From Lachnospiraceae bacterium (GTDB taxonomy: Bacteria; Bacillota; Clostridia; Lachnospirales; Lachnospiraceae): a stretch of DNA of 44,692 nt. The position numbers and the translations under genes were made by a program. Of the stretch, positions 44,625 through 44,692 are shown in pieces. The notes under the pieces are model-generated. The model searched no databases. It had not been told where the DNA came from and worked only from the letters and a program-made list of their open reading frames with translations. The stretch lies in assembly GCA_017462755.1 (NCBI GenBank), contig JAFTQM010000078.1, positions 1-44,692 on the forward strand, given 5' to 3'. Position 1 is the first letter of the stretch, and each line of letters starts with the position of its first letter.

Positions 44625-44662
44625 GTGAGAAGTTACCGTAATGGCAGCTTCTCACTTTTTTT
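44625..44662 (+). terminator. Attenuator of the second TPP riboswitch
   Basis: Hairpin GTGAGAAG...CTTCTCAC with G-U-tolerant inner pairs (ACC/GGC) and a five-base loop, followed by seven U (44656-44662). It lies about 20 bases past the aptamer. Confidence 0.88.
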
Positions 44663-44692
44663 GTTTCCAAAGAGACAAAACCCTCCTTGAGA

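Overview
The window looks like chromosomal DNA of an anaerobic, motile, low-to-mid GC Firmicute, most likely a member of the Lachnospiraceae. The signs are consensus sigma-A promoters and AGGAGG-type ribosome binding sites, lipoprotein signal peptides, orphan chemoreceptors, c-di-GMP enzymes and a class I c-di-GMP riboswitch, gut-type glycosidases (GH51, GH3), and TPP-riboswitch control of a short-form ThiC. Species cannot be assigned from sequence alone.

Layout. 1-640: an AT-rich edge with the start of a divergent ornithine/aspartate-type carbamoyltransferase (minus strand). 645-5883: a minus-strand operon of FAH-family enzyme, heterodimeric ABC exporter and small membrane protein, with a promoter and a terminator. 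5923-8781: a hybrid histidine kinase. 8921-11581: a Cd/Zn/Pb efflux operon (HMA metallochaperone, P1B-ATPase, CadC-like ArsR repressor) with a consensus promoter and an SmtB/CzrA-type operator. 11612-14562: a metallo-beta-lactamase-fold protein and a GGDEF-EAL protein with a C-terminal LamG-like domain. 14651-17947: a lipoprotein solute-binding protein plus chemoreceptor pair behind a c-di-GMP-I riboswitch and attenuator. 18000-21232: TPP riboswitch and thiE-thiD-thiC. 21266-22858: a second, membrane-embedded chemoreceptor. 22928-24881: a GntR/YtrA repressor and its membrane-protein target, with a perfect 19-bp-arm palindrome inside the promoter. 24908-25245: a large, highly folded RNA ahead of a GH51 lipoprotein. 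28171-34257: an acyltransferase, a SpoIID-like/peptidoglycan-binding protein, a GH3 beta-glucosidase and MutY. 34301-35890: a lipoprotein and a small acidic protein. 35895-39086: an EAL protein with degenerate GGDEF, and enolase. 39228-40736: an M32 carboxypeptidase interrupted by one in-frame amber codon. 40779-42956: a carboxyltransferase and an MscL carrying a zinc ribbon. 43037-44692: argininosuccinate lyase, then a second TPP riboswitch whose target lies beyond the window.

Themes. c-di-GMP recurs: two EAL proteins can degrade it, one may also make it, and one riboswitch reads it in front of a chemosensory operon that has no transporter genes. Thiamine control appears twice. The most intriguing items are the large structured RNA at 25024-25239, the riboswitch-controlled binding-protein/chemoreceptor pair, the GGDEF-EAL-LamG fusion, and the amber codon in an otherwise intact peptidase.
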